64,000 bases of DNA from Woeseiaceae bacterium. GTDB taxonomy: Bacteria; Pseudomonadota; Gammaproteobacteria; Steroidobacterales; Woeseiaceae. A program made the position numbers and the translations under genes. The first letter of the stretch is position 1. Each line of letters begins with the position of its first letter. Below are positions 21,904-32,056 of this stretch, piece by piece. A model generated the notes under the pieces. It saw only the letters and a list, made by a program, of their open reading frames with translations. It was not told where the DNA came from and made no database searches. Location: NCBI GenBank assembly GCA_024640365.1, contig JAHEFE010000006.1, forward strand, positions 1-64,000, given 5' to 3'.

Positions 21904-22986
21904 TCAGCGTACCAAAGTCAGTAGCTTCTCCAAATCTCGATCACGCTCTGCGACGGAGTTACGCACTACAGTCACATGGCCGACTTTGCGGCCGGGTCGC
22001 GCGGCCTTGCCATAATCGTGAACGTGACAATCACAGGCATTGAGCAGGTCTCTTGTCGGCGGCATCTTGCCGATGAGGTTGATCATGCCGCTGTATCCAC
22101 TGGGGGTGGTGGAACCAAGCGGCAAGTCACAAATGGCCCGCAAATGGTTTTCGAACTGGCTGGTTCGCGCACCTTCGATAGTCCAGTGTCCCGAGTTGTG
22201 TACGCGTGGGGCAAATTCGTTAGCCAGCAATTTTCCGTTAACGACGAAAAATTCGATTGTCAGCACACCAACGTAATCCAGGGCGCCTAGCAGTTTCTGC
22301 AGGTAGCTTGCGCCAAGTTTACTCATGGGCGCTGAGTCTACCGGGGCTTTGGAGATGCGCAGTATCCCATCTCTGTGTTGGTTTTCGGTCATGGGATAAG
22401 TTACAACCTGGCCGCTGATGTTGCGTACGCCGATCGCAGACACTTCATAGTCGAAGGGTATACATTGCTCGACCACTAAAGGTGATTCGCCAAGTTCGGC
22501 CCAAGCAGTCGACAGGTCATTAGTAGTTCTGATAAGGAACTGTCCTTTACCGTCATAGCCCATGCGGCGCGTTTTAAGGACCAGAGGCAGGCCAATAATC
22601 CGTGCGGCGTCCTGTAAGTCAGCCATTGAACTAACGGCGTGCCATTGCGCTACTGGTATGCCCAGCTTTTCGAACAGTTGCTTTTCGTGCACCCTGTCCT
22701 GTGCGTGTTGCAATGCCTGCGGTGGCGGGTAAACGCTGGATAGTTTTTGGAGGGATTCGACTGCTGTAACGGGTACATTTTCAAATTCGTAAGTCACGAC
22801 ATCGGTGGCACCAGCGAGTTCTTGTAGTGCTGCCGGATCATCAAAAGCGCCCTGGATGACGCGACCAATGTTGGCAGCAGGAGCCTGTGCGGCAGGATCC
22901 AGCAGCACGAATTCAAAATTCATGGGCAAGCCGGCGTGGCCTATCATGCGGCCGAGCTGTCCTGCTCCAATAATGCCGATTTTCAT
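21904..22986 (-). CDS. purK: N5-carboxyaminoimidazole ribonucleotide synthase
   Basis: PurK is the ATP-grasp enzyme that carboxylates AIR with bicarbonate in de novo purine synthesis. 360 residues. The N-terminus KIGIIGAGQLGRMIGHAG is the dinucleotide-like motif of PurK; the ATP-grasp core includes VLKTRRMGYDGKGQ and VEQCIPFDYEVSAI, and NEFAPRVHNSGHWTIEG is a family signature. It follows purE by nine bases in the conserved purEK order. Confidence 0.97.
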   Translation of the reverse strand: MKIGIIGAGQLGRMIGHAGLPMNFEFVLLDPAAQAPAANIGRVIQGAFDDPAALQELAGATDVVTYEFENVPVTAVESLQKLSSVYPPPQALQHAQDRVHEKQLFEKLGIPVAQWHAVSSMADLQDAARIIGLPLVLKTRRMGYDGKGQFLIRTTNDLSTAWAELGESPLVVEQCIPFDYEVSAIGVRNISGQVVTYPMTENQHRDGILRISKAPVDSAPMSKLGASYLQKLLGALDYVGVLTIEFFVVNGKLLANEFAPRVHNSGHWTIEGARTSQFENHLRAICDLPLGSTTPSGYSGMINLIGKMPPTRDLLNACDCHVHDYGKAARPGRKVGHVTVVRNSVAERDRDLEKLLTLVR

Positions 22987-22995
22987 AAATGTGGC

Positions 22996-23490
22996 CTAGC
23001 CATCGGACCGCGGATCTGGTTGAGCCAGAACAGCGTTGGTCTGGTTGTCACGAAAAGCGTCCAGGCGAGCTGCTACAGCGTTGTCAGCAAGAGCCAGAAT
23101 GGCCGTCGCCTGCAAAGCAGCGTTGATTGCTCCAGCCTTGCCGATTGCCATGCAGGCTACTGGAACACCCCCTGGCATTTGCGCGATCGATAGTAAGGAA
23201 TCCATGCCGTTCAACGCATCCGATTTTACGGGTACACCCAGAACGGGTAGGCGGGTCTTGGAGGCCACCATGCCAGGCAGGTGCGCTGCGCCGCCAGCGC
23301 CGGCGATAATGACTTGCAAACCGCGTTCAATAGCAGTGCTGGCATATTCGAAAAGCAGGTCAGGTGTGCGATGAGCTGATACAACACGGACTTCATAGTC
23401 GATGCCCAGCTTGTACAGAATTGCTGTAGTGTGTTTCATCGTGTCCCAGTCAGACTTGGACCCCATAATAATTCCGACTTTTGCATTCAT
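22996..23490 (-). CDS. purE: N5-carboxyaminoimidazole ribonucleotide mutase
   Basis: PurE class I moves the carboxyl group of N5-CAIR to give CAIR. 164 residues. Signatures are [14 protein letters not shown] at the N-terminus, VSAHRTPD with the catalytic His, and [17 protein letters not shown]. It is the first gene of a purE-purK unit, with yjgA ending two bases upstream. Confidence 0.97.
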   Translation of the reverse strand: MNAKVGIIMGSKSDWDTMKHTTAILYKLGIDYEVRVVSAHRTPDLLFEYASTAIERGLQVIIAGAGGAAHLPGMVASKTRLPVLGVPVKSDALNGMDSLLSIAQMPGGVPVACMAIGKAGAINAALQATAILALADNAVAARLDAFRDNQTNAVLAQPDPRSDG

Positions 23491-23492
23491 AG

Positions 23493-24035
23493 TTACTGTT
23501 TTCCTGCAGCATTCTTTACGGCAATGCCTAGCTGCTTGTGTATTTCCTTAAACAATTTGCGGCGCAGAACCTTTTGATTCTTGTCCGATAATTCGTTGTT
23601 GTACTGTTGGTACAGGTTGCCGATTTCTTTTTCATCGCATACGGTCAGTTCGAAAAATAATTGCAGCGCTGTATTACCCTCACTGCATATCCGGTCGCGC
23701 CATTTCTCAGCGTCCTTGAAAATGCGTTTGTCGACACGCTCTTGGGCACCCAGTGCTTCAAAGCCTTGTCGTATTCCTTCGGCGTCCGCGGTGTGCCGCA
23801 TCAGTTTACCAATCAACTGTCGTTGTCGGCGGAGCGCAGAGTTTGATTTTATATGTGAAGCATCAACAATTGCTTGCAGCAATCTCGGCTCCATAGGCAG
23901 GCCGGCCAGCTGCTCTGGTGATAGTTCGATAAGTTTTTCGCCGAGATCCTGCAGCTCTGTGAAGCGTCGCTTCATTGCGCTTTTGCTGGGTTTTTCGTCA
24001 GCGTCGAAATCTTCATTCTGTTGGTTGTGTGGCAT
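23493..24035 (-). CDS. yjgA: YjgA/DarP ribosome-associated protein
   Basis: DUF615 protein that associates with 50S precursors and helps late large-subunit assembly. I chose ATG 24035 ([20 protein letters not shown]), giving 180 residues, close to E. coli (183); the open frame upstream has no conserved sequence. Characteristic stretches are [31 protein letters not shown] and [10 protein letters not shown]. It is divergent from pmbA, exactly as in E. coli. Confidence 0.94.
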   Translation of the reverse strand: MPHNQQNEDFDADEKPSKSAMKRRFTELQDLGEKLIELSPEQLAGLPMEPRLLQAIVDASHIKSNSALRRQRQLIGKLMRHTADAEGIRQGFEALGAQERVDKRIFKDAEKWRDRICSEGNTALQLFFELTVCDEKEIGNLYQQYNNELSDKNQKVLRRKLFKEIHKQLGIAVKNAAGKQ

Positions 24036-24152
24036 AGCTATAGGATGGGGGGTGAAAAACGGGCATGATATCACTTTGCGCGGTATCGGCTCGTCTCTGA
24101 GCGGGGCCGGACACTATATTCAACCAATTATTGCGACAGGAGTTGCGAATTT

Positions 24153-25499
24153 ATGACTGTTCCCGCCCGTCAGGAGCCGTTAAACAATATTGAGCTGGAG
24201 CGACTTGTCGCTACGGCTCTTGATGACGCGCGCGCCAAAGGTGCGGATCAGGCCGAGGTAGGCATTAGCCATTACCTGGGGCTAAGCGCCACCGCAAGGC
24301 TTGGTGACGTCGAGAGTCTTGAGTACACCAATGATCGCAGTCTCGGAATTACTGTCTATTTCGGGCAGCGGAAGGGTAATGCCAGTACCTCGGATCTGAG
24401 TGCGGCCGCAATCAAGGAGACTATTGCCAAGGCTTGCACATTTGCCGAACATACTGCCGCAGACAAGTGTGCCGGTCTGGCAGATGCCGATCTAATGGCG
24501 ACGAATATTCCGGAGCTGGAGTTGTGTCATCGCTGGCCAATTTCGGCAGATGAGGCTATTCGTGTGGCATTGGAAACAGAATCCGCCGCATTGGGATTTG
24601 ACAAGCGCATCACTAATTCCGAGGGCGCTACAGTATCTACTAGCCACGGTGTTCGTGCCTACGGTAATTCGCACGGTTTTGTTCATAGTTATTCCAAGTC
24701 GAGTCATAGTGTTAGCTGTTCCGTTTTGAGCAAGCAGGACGGCGAAATGCAACGCGACTACTGGTACAGCGTCTCTCGTGATCCGGCAACTCTTGACAGC
24801 CCCCAGTCGGTCGGTGCCAAGGCAGGAGAGAGGGCCGTAAGTCGTCTCGGGGCCCGCAAAATAAAGACGACTAAAGCCCCTGTTTTGTACGTTCCTGAAC
24901 TAGCACGCGGTTTCGTTGGGCACGCACTGGGAGCTATTTCGGGTGGCGCGCAGTACCGCAAGTCATCGTTCCTGCTAGGGGCCGCTGGGCAAAAGATCTT
25001 TCCTGAGTTTTTTCAGATTCAGGAGCGCCCACATATTCCGCGAGCGATGGGTAGTAGCGCTTACGATAATGAAGGTGTCGCGACAACGGATCGCGATATC
25101 GTTATCGATGGTGAATTGCAAGGTTACGTGTTGAGCTCTTACTCGGCGTGTCGCCTTGGGTTAAAGACAACGGGCAACGCGGGTGGTGTTCATAACGCAG
25201 TTGTTCCTGGTAATGCCGACAGTCAGCAGGAATTACTCTCCGTGATGGGTACAGGGCTTTTGGTATGCGAGCTTATTGGTCAAGGCGTTAACGGCGTTAC
25301 CGGTGATTACTCGCGAGGCGCTGTGGGATTTTGGGTTGAAAACGGTGAGATCGCGTATCCGGTGCACGAAGTTACCATCGCCGGAAATCTACGAAATTTG
25401 TATCAGCGCATTGTTGGCGTTGGTAAGGACCAGGATACGCGCGGCTCGATACGTTGTGGCTCCTTGCTCGTCGAATCGATGACAATAGCGGGCGCCTAG
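24153..25499 (+). CDS. pmbA: PmbA/TldE metalloprotease subunit
   Basis: Partner of TldD in the heterodimeric TldD/E protease. 448 residues. It shares the fold with TldD but lacks the HExxxH zinc motif: the equivalent place reads FVGHALGAISGG. Family motifs include MGSSAYDNEGVATTDRDIV, GNAGGVHNAVV and GVTGDYSRGAVGFWVENG. The yjgA-pmbA divergent pair shares a gap of about 117 bases that should hold both promoters. It converges on yihY with a ten-base gap. Confidence 0.96.
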   Translation: MTVPARQEPLNNIELERLVATALDDARAKGADQAEVGISHYLGLSATARLGDVESLEYTNDRSLGITVYFGQRKGNASTSDLSAAAIKETIAKACTFAEHTAADKCAGLADADLMATNIPELELCHRWPISADEAIRVALETESAALGFDKRITNSEGATVSTSHGVRAYGNSHGFVHSYSKSSHSVSCSVLSKQDGEMQRDYWYSVSRDPATLDSPQSVGAKAGERAVSRLGARKIKTTKAPVLYVPELARGFVGHALGAISGGAQYRKSSFLLGAAGQKIFPEFFQIQERPHIPRAMGSSAYDNEGVATTDRDIVIDGELQGYVLSSYSACRLGLKTTGNAGGVHNAVVPGNADSQQELLSVMGTGLLVCELIGQGVNGVTGDYSRGAVGFWVENGEIAYPVHEVTIAGNLRNLYQRIVGVGKDQDTRGSIRCGSLLVESMTIAGA

Positions 25500-25509
25500 T
25501 TACGGCAGA

Positions 25510-26826
25510 TCATGACTCCGTTTCTTCGTCGATCAAATCGGCCAGGGACTTGTTCATAATGACTTCATTGATTGCGGCTTCGATGGCTCCGCAAATTTCG
25601 TTGACCTTCTTGTCCCAGGTTGGATCTTTGTAACTTCCAGTTTCACCGTGCCGCCGCACCGGCTCCAATATATCGCTTACCTTGATCCGCGCCATTTCAC
25701 GCCCCGGCAGCAAAACCTCGGCCTCTGTTGTGATCAGTATGCCCTGATCCTCCAGCGCCGCAATGATGGGCGATAGCGCTATTGTAGGGATCTCCAGATT
25801 CTTACTGAGCTGGTCCACGGTAATTGTCTTGTCAGAATTGCGAAATGCGCACCCAACAGTAAACATGATGTTCAATGCGAGACGCTCACGCATCGAGTTT
25901 GAAAGTCGTGGCTCCCGTCTGCCAATTCTCAAAAAGGCCGGGTGCTGATGGTAAAACGCAATTTGCGCACCCAATAACAGGATCAACCAATTCAGATAAA
26001 GCCAGATCAGGGCCGTAATGGCGACCGCAAAACCGGAATAGATTAGCTGGTTGCGGGTCGAATAGACCACGAAGGTCGCGAAAAAAGCACTGGTACTGGC
26101 CCAGATAATGCCGGCCGTCAAACCACCAATTACCGCCGATTTAAAATTGACCTTGGTATTTGGCATAAACGTATAGAGAAATGTGAATACTGCAGCGACC
26201 AATACGTAGGGAGTCAGTTCGGTGGCGAAGACGATCGGTGCGCCGAAATACTCGTTCTCCAATAACATTTGCGTAATGCGATTACTGCGAATTGAAGCAA
26301 TCATGCCCATTGCGATAGTCATGACTACCGGCCCAATGAGCAACACGCTGAAATACTCTGAAAAACGCCGTGCCAGACTGCGCGGCTTATCGACGTGCCA
26401 GACATAATTAAAGCTGTCTTCCATCTTTTGCACCATCGACACAGCGGTGTAGATGAAGAAGGCGAGGCTTATGCCGCCGAGAAGACCGCCTTTAACGTTA
26501 TCGACCAGTGCGATTATCTGGTTAGTGATTTCCACGCCGCGGTCGCCCAACGGAAGTAGAAAGTTGTAAAGATAAGGTTCCAGATCTTTGTGCTTACCGA
26601 ACCCTTTCAAGACAGAAAAGCTGAACGCAAGCAGCGGGACCACAGACAATAACGTCGTGTACACAAGGCTCATCGCTCGGAGCGTAATCTGACCCGACAG
26701 AATGTCGCGTGTTAACGCGTATACGTAGCGCAGTAGCATCGCCAGCAATCGCGCTGGCATACCCAGCTTGCTGAGGTGTGTACCCCAGATAAATTTGTCT
26801 AGAAGTTTTTGAAGTCTGGCCAGCAT
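25510..26826 (-). CDS. yihY: YihY/BrkB-family inner membrane protein with an extended C-terminus
   Basis: Polytopic inner-membrane protein of the YihY (formerly misnamed RNase BN) family; molecular role unresolved. About the first 300 residues hold the six-helix core with family motifs such as SLVYTTLLSVVPLLAFSFSV, the YRFMPNT-like FLYTFMPNTKVNFKSA, and IWLYLNWLILLLGAQIAF. E. coli YihY is about 290 residues; this one is 438. The extra C-terminal 130 residues look soluble with a winged-helix feel (TVDQLSKNLEIPTIALSPIIAALEDQGIL) and an acidic end. Longer versions are known in several proteobacteria. Confidence 0.9.
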   Translation of the reverse strand: MLARLQKLLDKFIWGTHLSKLGMPARLLAMLLRYVYALTRDILSGQITLRAMSLVYTTLLSVVPLLAFSFSVLKGFGKHKDLEPYLYNFLLPLGDRGVEITNQIIALVDNVKGGLLGGISLAFFIYTAVSMVQKMEDSFNYVWHVDKPRSLARRFSEYFSVLLIGPVVMTIAMGMIASIRSNRITQMLLENEYFGAPIVFATELTPYVLVAAVFTFLYTFMPNTKVNFKSAVIGGLTAGIIWASTSAFFATFVVYSTRNQLIYSGFAVAITALIWLYLNWLILLLGAQIAFYHQHPAFLRIGRREPRLSNSMRERLALNIMFTVGCAFRNSDKTITVDQLSKNLEIPTIALSPIIAALEDQGILITTEAEVLLPGREMARIKVSDILEPVRRHGETGSYKDPTWDKKVNEICGAIEAAINEVIMNKSLADLIDEETES

Positions 26827-26952
26827 AGCGCGACAAATTGTACCTCAGGAGTTCTTGGCCGGCGCACATATCTGCGGCTTGCGGGATCCAGTGTAGCTGC
26901 CAACCGGCTCAATATAGAGGCACATTTGGCCTCAGGTCTGCCACCGACGTCT

Positions 26953-27843
26953 TTAGGCTGTAATCAGCCTTAATGCTTCCCGGTATTTGTCGCCGGTCTT
27001 CTGCAATATCTCATCGGGTAACTCAGGACCAGGAGCGGTTTTGTCCCAATCAAGCGTATCCAGGTAATCACGCACAAATTGTTTGTCAAAGCTCGCCGGA
27101 CTGGTGCCCTCCTGGTAAGTGTCTCGGGCCCAGAAGCGCGAAGAATCCGGAGTCAGCATCTCGTCGATAATGTGCAACTGGCCTGCAGCGTCCATGCCAA
27201 ATTCAAATTTCGTATCGGCAATGATGATGCCGCGTCTTGCGGTATGTTCAACAGCACGCCGATATATCTCTATCGTCACAAGACGGACTTCTTCGGCCAG
27301 ATCGGCACCGATCAGATCTCGTACCTGATTGAAGTCGATGTTTTCATCATGGTCACCGGCCGCCGCTTTGGTTGCGGGCGTAAATATAGGTTCAGGCAGG
27401 CGCGATGCCATTTTCAGGCCAGTCGGCAGGCTTATTCCACACAGCGATCCGGTCTTCAGATAGTCACGCCAGCCAGATCCAATTAGATAGCCCCGCACGA
27501 CTGCCTCTATAGGCAATGGCTGCAGGCGCTTAACGACTATTGCCCGTTTGCTGAGTGCTTTTGCCAATTGCCGGTCTTCGATCACTTCCTCTAGCGCAAT
27601 ACCTGTCAGGTGGTTCGGAATGATGTCTTGCGTCATTGCAAACCAGAAATTGGAAATGCTGGTGAGAACCTCACCTTTGCCCGGAATCGGATTTGGCAAA
27701 ATAACATCGTAGGCAGAGAGCCTGTCTGTTGCGACAAGCAGTAAATGATCTTTGTCGACCGAGTAGATATCTCTCACTTTCCCTCTTGCCAGCAGGGTCA
27801 GGGATGGAATGGACGATTCGAAAAGAGCGCTGTTGTCTGGCAT
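26953..27843 (-). CDS. purC: Phosphoribosylaminoimidazole-succinocarboxamide synthase
   Basis: PurC (SAICAR synthetase) joins aspartate to CAIR in purine synthesis. The ATG at 27843 (MPDNSALFESSIPSLTLLARG) has AGGA ten bases upstream and gives 296 residues, so I prefer it over the longer open frame to 27894. Signatures are LLARGKVRDIYSV, LLLVATDRLSAYD, VVRGYLIGSGWRDY and IADTKFEFGMD. The length and the wide insertions fit the longer, yeast-like type rather than the 237-residue E. coli form. Confidence 0.96.
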   Translation of the reverse strand: MPDNSALFESSIPSLTLLARGKVRDIYSVDKDHLLLVATDRLSAYDVILPNPIPGKGEVLTSISNFWFAMTQDIIPNHLTGIALEEVIEDRQLAKALSKRAIVVKRLQPLPIEAVVRGYLIGSGWRDYLKTGSLCGISLPTGLKMASRLPEPIFTPATKAAAGDHDENIDFNQVRDLIGADLAEEVRLVTIEIYRRAVEHTARRGIIIADTKFEFGMDAAGQLHIIDEMLTPDSSRFWARDTYQEGTSPASFDKQFVRDYLDTLDWDKTAPGPELPDEILQKTGDKYREALRLITA

Positions 27844-27983
27844 GAAAAAATCCTGAGTGTTGGCTGCAATTAGCAGACCCCTGGGGCGAATCATGGCCGT
27901 TCACGATCGTTGGAGCAAGACTCGGCATGGGAATGCGCTGCGGCAACGGTTAGCATGGCGTTATCTAGGTAATCTTGGACTGA

Positions 27984-28784
27984 ATGCAAGTGTATTGGGG
28001 CAGAATCATTGGCACGATTGTTGGCGGATTTGCGCGCAGTCCCTGGATGATGCTGATTGGCTTTATTGCTGGCTACCAGTTGGACAACTTCCTGGTGGCG
28101 TATATGAAGTTTGGGGCGGGTGCCGCCAAGAGTGCTCAGGGGCTGCCAATGACTTTTGTGCGCCCGTTGTTTCAAGTGATGGGTTACCTGGCCAAGTGTG
28201 ATGGAAGAGTCAGTGAGGCCGAAATAAGAGCGGCACGCGCGATGATGCATCGCCTGGGCTTGGGCCCACTGCAAGTCAGGCAGTCAATCTCGTGGTTTGC
28301 GGAAGGCAAGGCCCCAACATTTTCTGTAGACGAGGCCATGCAACGGTTGACGCGCGATGGCGCACGCCGTGCTGAGCAACGAGGGTTGTTCTTGCGATTG
28401 CTGCTTGAGGTGTCGCTGAGTAAGGGCAAAGTAGAAAAGATCGAGCGCGATCAATTGTGGAGAATTAGCCACGACCTGGGAATCGGACGGGTTGATTTTG
28501 CTCAGCTGGAGGCCATGCTGAGAGCGCAGCGGGGATTTCGAGATTCGCCACAGGGAAGCGATGATCGACAAAGAGTTCGCGCGGCGTACGAAACGCTTGG
28601 CGTTCCGGAACAGGCGACCAATGCGGAAATCAAAAAGGCCTATAAACGGTTGATGAATCGTAATCACCCGGACAAGCTGGTGGGTAGTTCCGCTGACGCC
28701 GCTACAATTGCGGTCGCCGAACAACGAACCCGGGAGGTGCGCCGGGCATATGATCTATTAAAGACTCGTCGAAGTATTCGCTGA
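27984..28784 (+). CDS. djlA: Membrane-anchored J-domain co-chaperone DjlA
   Basis: DjlA stimulates DnaK through its C-terminal J domain. 266 residues, as in E. coli (271). The N-terminal membrane anchor is IGTIVGGFARSPWMMLIGFIAG-like, split by charges at residues 8-28. A TerB-like helical domain follows (FQVMGYLAKCDGRVSEAEI). The J domain at the C-terminus has YKRLMNRNHPDKLVG with the HPD motif. It is divergent from purC. Confidence 0.93.
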   Translation: MQVYWGRIIGTIVGGFARSPWMMLIGFIAGYQLDNFLVAYMKFGAGAAKSAQGLPMTFVRPLFQVMGYLAKCDGRVSEAEIRAARAMMHRLGLGPLQVRQSISWFAEGKAPTFSVDEAMQRLTRDGARRAEQRGLFLRLLLEVSLSKGKVEKIERDQLWRISHDLGIGRVDFAQLEAMLRAQRGFRDSPQGSDDRQRVRAAYETLGVPEQATNAEIKKAYKRLMNRNHPDKLVGSSADAATIAVAEQRTREVRRAYDLLKTRRSIR

Positions 28785-28852
28785 CCTGAATGCTTCGTGA
28801 AAAGAGTGTGGCAATTAGGTAGAGTTCGGATCTGGAATTTAAGGAATCAATT

Positions 28853-29524
28853 GTGCAGAAATTTATCGCTCCCTCTATCCTGTCCGCTGATTTTGCGCGG
28901 TTGGGAGATGAAGTAAATGATGTGTTGGCTGCAGGCGCCGACATCGTACATTTCGACGTGATGGACAATCATTACGTTCCCAACCTGACAATAGGTCCGC
29001 TGATTTGTGAGGCGCTGCGGAATCACGGCATTAACGCCCCAATCGACGTGCACCTGATGGTCAAGCCGGTGGATCGTATCATCCCTGATTTTGCAGCGGC
29101 CGGAGCAAGTTTCATTACGTTTCACCCTGAGGCGAGCGAGCACGTTGACCGTACACTTGGCCTGATCGGGGAGCAGGGCTGCAAAGCCGGCCTGGTATTC
29201 AATCCTGCAACGCCACTCACATGGTTGGAACATGTTATCGACAAGGTCGACATGGTGTTGATCATGTCTGTGAATCCGGGGTTTGGCGGTCAAACGTTTA
29301 TTCCGGCAGCACTCAACAAATTACGCGTTGCTCGGCGGATAATTGACGCAAGTGGTCGGGATATACGCCTGGAGATCGATGGCGGCGTCAAAGTCGACAA
29401 TATTGGTGAGATAGCGGCAGCCGGCGCCGACACGTTTGTTGCCGGCTCGGCTATCTTTGGAAGTCAGGATTACCGCGCAACAATTAGCGCAATGCGCGCG
29501 GCGATCGCGAAGTCGGTTGACTAG
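28853..29524 (+). CDS. rpe: Ribulose-phosphate 3-epimerase
   Basis: Interconverts ribulose-5-phosphate and xylulose-5-phosphate in the pentose phosphate pathway. 223 residues from GTG 28853. The barrel signatures are [50 protein letters not shown] and [12 protein letters not shown]. Its stop overlaps the convergent crp stop by three bases. rpiA, the other pentose isomerase, lies about 4 kb away. Confidence 0.97.
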   Translation: MQKFIAPSILSADFARLGDEVNDVLAAGADIVHFDVMDNHYVPNLTIGPLICEALRNHGINAPIDVHLMVKPVDRIIPDFAAAGASFITFHPEASEHVDRTLGLIGEQGCKAGLVFNPATPLTWLEHVIDKVDMVLIMSVNPGFGGQTFIPAALNKLRVARRIIDASGRDIRLEIDGGVKVDNIGEIAAAGADTFVAGSAIFGSQDYRATISAMRAAIAKSVD

Positions 29525-30189
29525 GTTTTCGGCGTCGGAATATTCCGCTGTGGTCTTGCACCGAACACGACTATCGTTTTGCCGCTGGCGGATACGAGGC
29601 CCTGATCTTCAAGTACTTTGAGTACTCGACCGGCCATTTCACGAGAGCAGCCAACAAGACGACTTAGTTCCTGGCGACTGACCTTGATTTGCATGCCATC
29701 TGGATGGGTCATCGCGTCTGGTTCATTGCAGAGATCCATGATCGCGTGTGCAACGCGGCCGGTTACATCGACAAACGCGAGGTCGCCGAGTTTGCGATTG
29801 GTTCTATCCAGACGTGTTGCCAGTTGAGTTGCTAATTCAAATACGAGGCCGGGGCTCTCGCTCGCGATCTGCCGAAAACGAGGGTAGGTCATTTCGGCAA
29901 TTTCGCTCGATGTGCGGGTACGTACCCATGCGCTGCGCGTCGGCTGCTCATAGAATAGCCCCATTTCGCCGAAGAACTGTCCCTTGTTCAAATACGCCAA
30001 AACCATTTCGTTGCCGTCTTCATCTTCGATCATGACTTCAACTGATCCGTCAACGATGTAATACAGTACATCGGGCAGATCGCCGGCATGAATGACGACT
30101 GTCTTCGATGGCACCGTGCGTACACGGCAATAGCTTAAGAATCGGTTAATTGCTGGAACTTCGCTCAAGGTCTTGGCAGTCATAGGCAT
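29521..30189 (-). CDS. crp: cAMP receptor protein (CRP/Vfr type)
   Basis: Global transcription regulator that binds DNA when loaded with cAMP. 222 residues. The cyclic-nucleotide pocket is conserved: [20 protein letters not shown], with Arg-Ser matching the phosphate-binding Arg82-Ser83 of E. coli CRP. The hinge and winged helix ([37 protein letters not shown]) closely resemble E. coli CRP and Pseudomonas Vfr, so the operator preference is probably the same. Coq7 lies upstream on the same strand, a neighbourhood also found around vfr in Pseudomonas. Confidence 0.95.
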   Translation of the reverse strand: MPMTAKTLSEVPAINRFLSYCRVRTVPSKTVVIHAGDLPDVLYYIVDGSVEVMIEDEDGNEMVLAYLNKGQFFGEMGLFYEQPTRSAWVRTRTSSEIAEMTYPRFRQIASESPGLVFELATQLATRLDRTNRKLGDLAFVDVTGRVAHAIMDLCNEPDAMTHPDGMQIKVSRQELSRLVGCSREMAGRVLKVLEDQGLVSASGKTIVVFGARPQRNIPTPKT

Positions 30190-30206
30190 TTCTTATTCCT
30201 TAGCAC

Positions 30207-30225
30207 CAAATATCGCTCATATTTG
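30207..30225. promoter_or_regulatory. Palindrome in the crp upstream region
   Basis: CAAATAT-CGCTC-ATATTTG is a perfect 7-5-7 inverted repeat 18 bases before the crp start codon. It does not match the CRP consensus (TGTGA-N6-TCACA). It may be an operator for another regulator or a hairpin in the crp leader. Position and symmetry are seen; function is inference. Confidence 0.45.
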
Positions 30226-30306
30226 ATAATAAAATTACTTATCGAAACGCTCGGCTCTTATTAATTTTCAATCTTCGAGTTGGCCTTGCGTTTTCCCCAT
30301 CGCCAA

Positions 30307-30951
30307 TCATAACCAATAGGCGGTTGTTGTCATAATTTTCGAACTCAGATTCATCAGCTTTCGCACAGGTCTCGGGAGTTCAGCGGCACCAGCTTGTTCG
30401 GCATTCGTGCCATGTCTGGCCTCGTCGTCACGCATGGTTGTTATAATAGCTCTGCTGCGCTTGTCATCGCTCGGTAACTTTTTCAGGTGACTGGAAAGGT
30501 GCTGAACCACCTGGTTCTCCGTTTCAGCGATGAAGCCAAGACTCCACTTATCCCCCAGCAGTCCACTGGCTGCGCCGATTGCATAGGCGCCAGCGTACCA
30601 GGCGGGATTTAGAATACTCGGTTTGGCGCCCAGTTCGTCCAGACGTCCGGCACACCAGCTGAGATGGTCTTTTTCCTCGTCTGCCGCGCGCTGCATTTGA
30701 TGTTCGATGGCGGGGTCTCGAGCAACCGCTGCGTGGCCTTGATAGAGCCCTTGTGCGGCCACCTCGCCAGAGTGATTGATTCTCATGAGGCCTGCCGAGT
30801 GCGCTCTTTGCGTTGCGCTCAGTCGGTCGGTCTGAATTCCTGACGCAGGGCTTGGTCTATCTGATTTCTGCGGGCCCGCCGCAAATGCGCGCAAAGCGCT
30901 GTCTACACCGGACACAAGGCGATCTATAGCATTTAATTTGCGACTACTCAT
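30307..30951 (-). CDS. coq7: Demethoxyubiquinone hydroxylase Coq7
   Basis: Di-iron monooxygenase that hydroxylates demethoxyubiquinone in ubiquinone synthesis. Start ATG 30951 ([17 protein letters not shown]) gives 214 residues, matching the Pseudomonas protein. The ferritin-like iron ligands are visible in [37 protein letters not shown] and [15 protein letters not shown]. It replaces UbiF of E. coli at this step; UbiH and UbiI are also in this window, so three ubiquinone hydroxylases are encoded within 11 kb. Confidence 0.96.
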   Translation of the reverse strand: MSSRKLNAIDRLVSGVDSALRAFAAGPQKSDRPSPASGIQTDRLSATQRAHSAGLMRINHSGEVAAQGLYQGHAAVARDPAIEHQMQRAADEEKDHLSWCAGRLDELGAKPSILNPAWYAGAYAIGAASGLLGDKWSLGFIAETENQVVQHLSSHLKKLPSDDKRSRAIITTMRDDEARHGTNAEQAGAAELPRPVRKLMNLSSKIMTTTAYWL

Positions 30952-31107
30952 CAGACGATTATAACCCTTGAATATCTGCATTGTTTCCAATTTTGACTCG
31001 GTATCGGCATAATCGCGGCCGCTGTCGACTAACAGCAAATGCGGGCCGACGTACCGCTGGGCTGAGTTTAGGGCGACCGTACCAAATTCATAAACTGGAG
31101 AAAACGC

Positions 31108-31815
31108 ATGAAATCGCGGTTAACGTTAATCCTGGCGGCTATTATTTGCTTGCCCGCTCTCGCGGATGCCGCTGAACCCGGTTGGGACGGCAAAATAGCG
31201 CTTGGTTATTTGGCGACCACAGGCAATACCGAAAATTCGAGCCTTAATGGAGCATTTGAGGTTGGTTACCAGGCCGACAAATGGAAGCATCGGGCCTTTG
31301 CCGGCGTAATTAACGCCTCTGAGAATAAAGTATCAACTGCCGAGTCGTATAACGCCGGTTATAAGGGCGAATATACTTTTTCCGAGCACAACTTCATGTT
31401 TGGTCGTGCCGAATGGATCAGTGACAAATTTAGTGGCTACGACCGGCAGGTCTCGGAAACTGTGGGTTATGGTCGTCGCCTTATGGAAACCGAGGCCCAC
31501 CTGCTAAGTGCTGAAATCGGTGTCGGTGCGCGTCAATCCGAATTGCGAGATGGCCAGTCTCAGAGCGAACAGATTGGTCGCGCCGCATTAAATTATAAGT
31601 GGACATTGAATAGCACTGCGGAGTTGCGCCAGGACTTATCGGTTGAATCGGGCGCCAAGAATACCTATTTCGAGTCAGTCTCTGCGGTCAAGACCACTTT
31701 GGTAGGGTCATTGGCATTGGTGGCTTCTTACACCATTAAGAAGAATTCGGACGTGCCGATTGGAACCGAAAAAACCGACACATTCACCGCGCTGTCGCTC
31801 GAGTACCGCTTCTAA
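31108..31815 (+). CDS. DUF481 (YdiY-family) outer membrane beta-barrel protein
   Basis: 235 residues with a Sec signal peptide ([21 protein letters not shown], cleavage near Ala-Asp-Ala). The mature part alternates hydrophobic and polar residues as a barrel ([38 protein letters not shown]) and ends in Phe (TALSLEYRF), the usual outer-membrane sorting signal. Family features such as TTGNTEN near the N-terminus identify DUF481/YdiY. The biological role of the family is unknown. It is divergent from coq7. Confidence 0.9.
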   Translation: MKSRLTLILAAIICLPALADAAEPGWDGKIALGYLATTGNTENSSLNGAFEVGYQADKWKHRAFAGVINASENKVSTAESYNAGYKGEYTFSEHNFMFGRAEWISDKFSGYDRQVSETVGYGRRLMETEAHLLSAEIGVGARQSELRDGQSQSEQIGRAALNYKWTLNSTAELRQDLSVESGAKNTYFESVSAVKTTLVGSLALVASYTIKKNSDVPIGTEKTDTFTALSLEYRF

Positions 31816-31942
31816 CGAATAACCATGTGTTGTGCCAGGCCCTGATTGTGGTGTCTGTATTTTAATAAGTAACTGATTTTGAAGGTGAAAAATACGGAGT
31901 TTGGCTAATTCGGCTGAATTATTATTTAATTGCTTACAGGGT

Positions 31943-31971
31943 TTGCAAACAGATGGGGGGTCGAGTAGAAT
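31943..31971 (+). promoter_or_regulatory. Sigma-70 promoter for rplM-rpsI
   Basis: TTGCAA (31943-31948), a 17-base spacer and TAGAAT (31966-31971) closely match the -35/-10 consensus. Transcription would begin near 31978, leaving a leader of about 80 bases before rplM. The leader holds GGGGAGATCCCC and GGCCCGGGCC hairpins, which could be the site of L13 autoregulation; that last point is inference. Confidence 0.65.
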
Positions 31972-32056
31972 TTCGCGCCTTTCGTCGGGGAGATCCCCCG
32001 CTGAGGCCCGGGCCTTGTTGTCTGGAACAAACCCTTATTCCTATTGGAAATATGAG

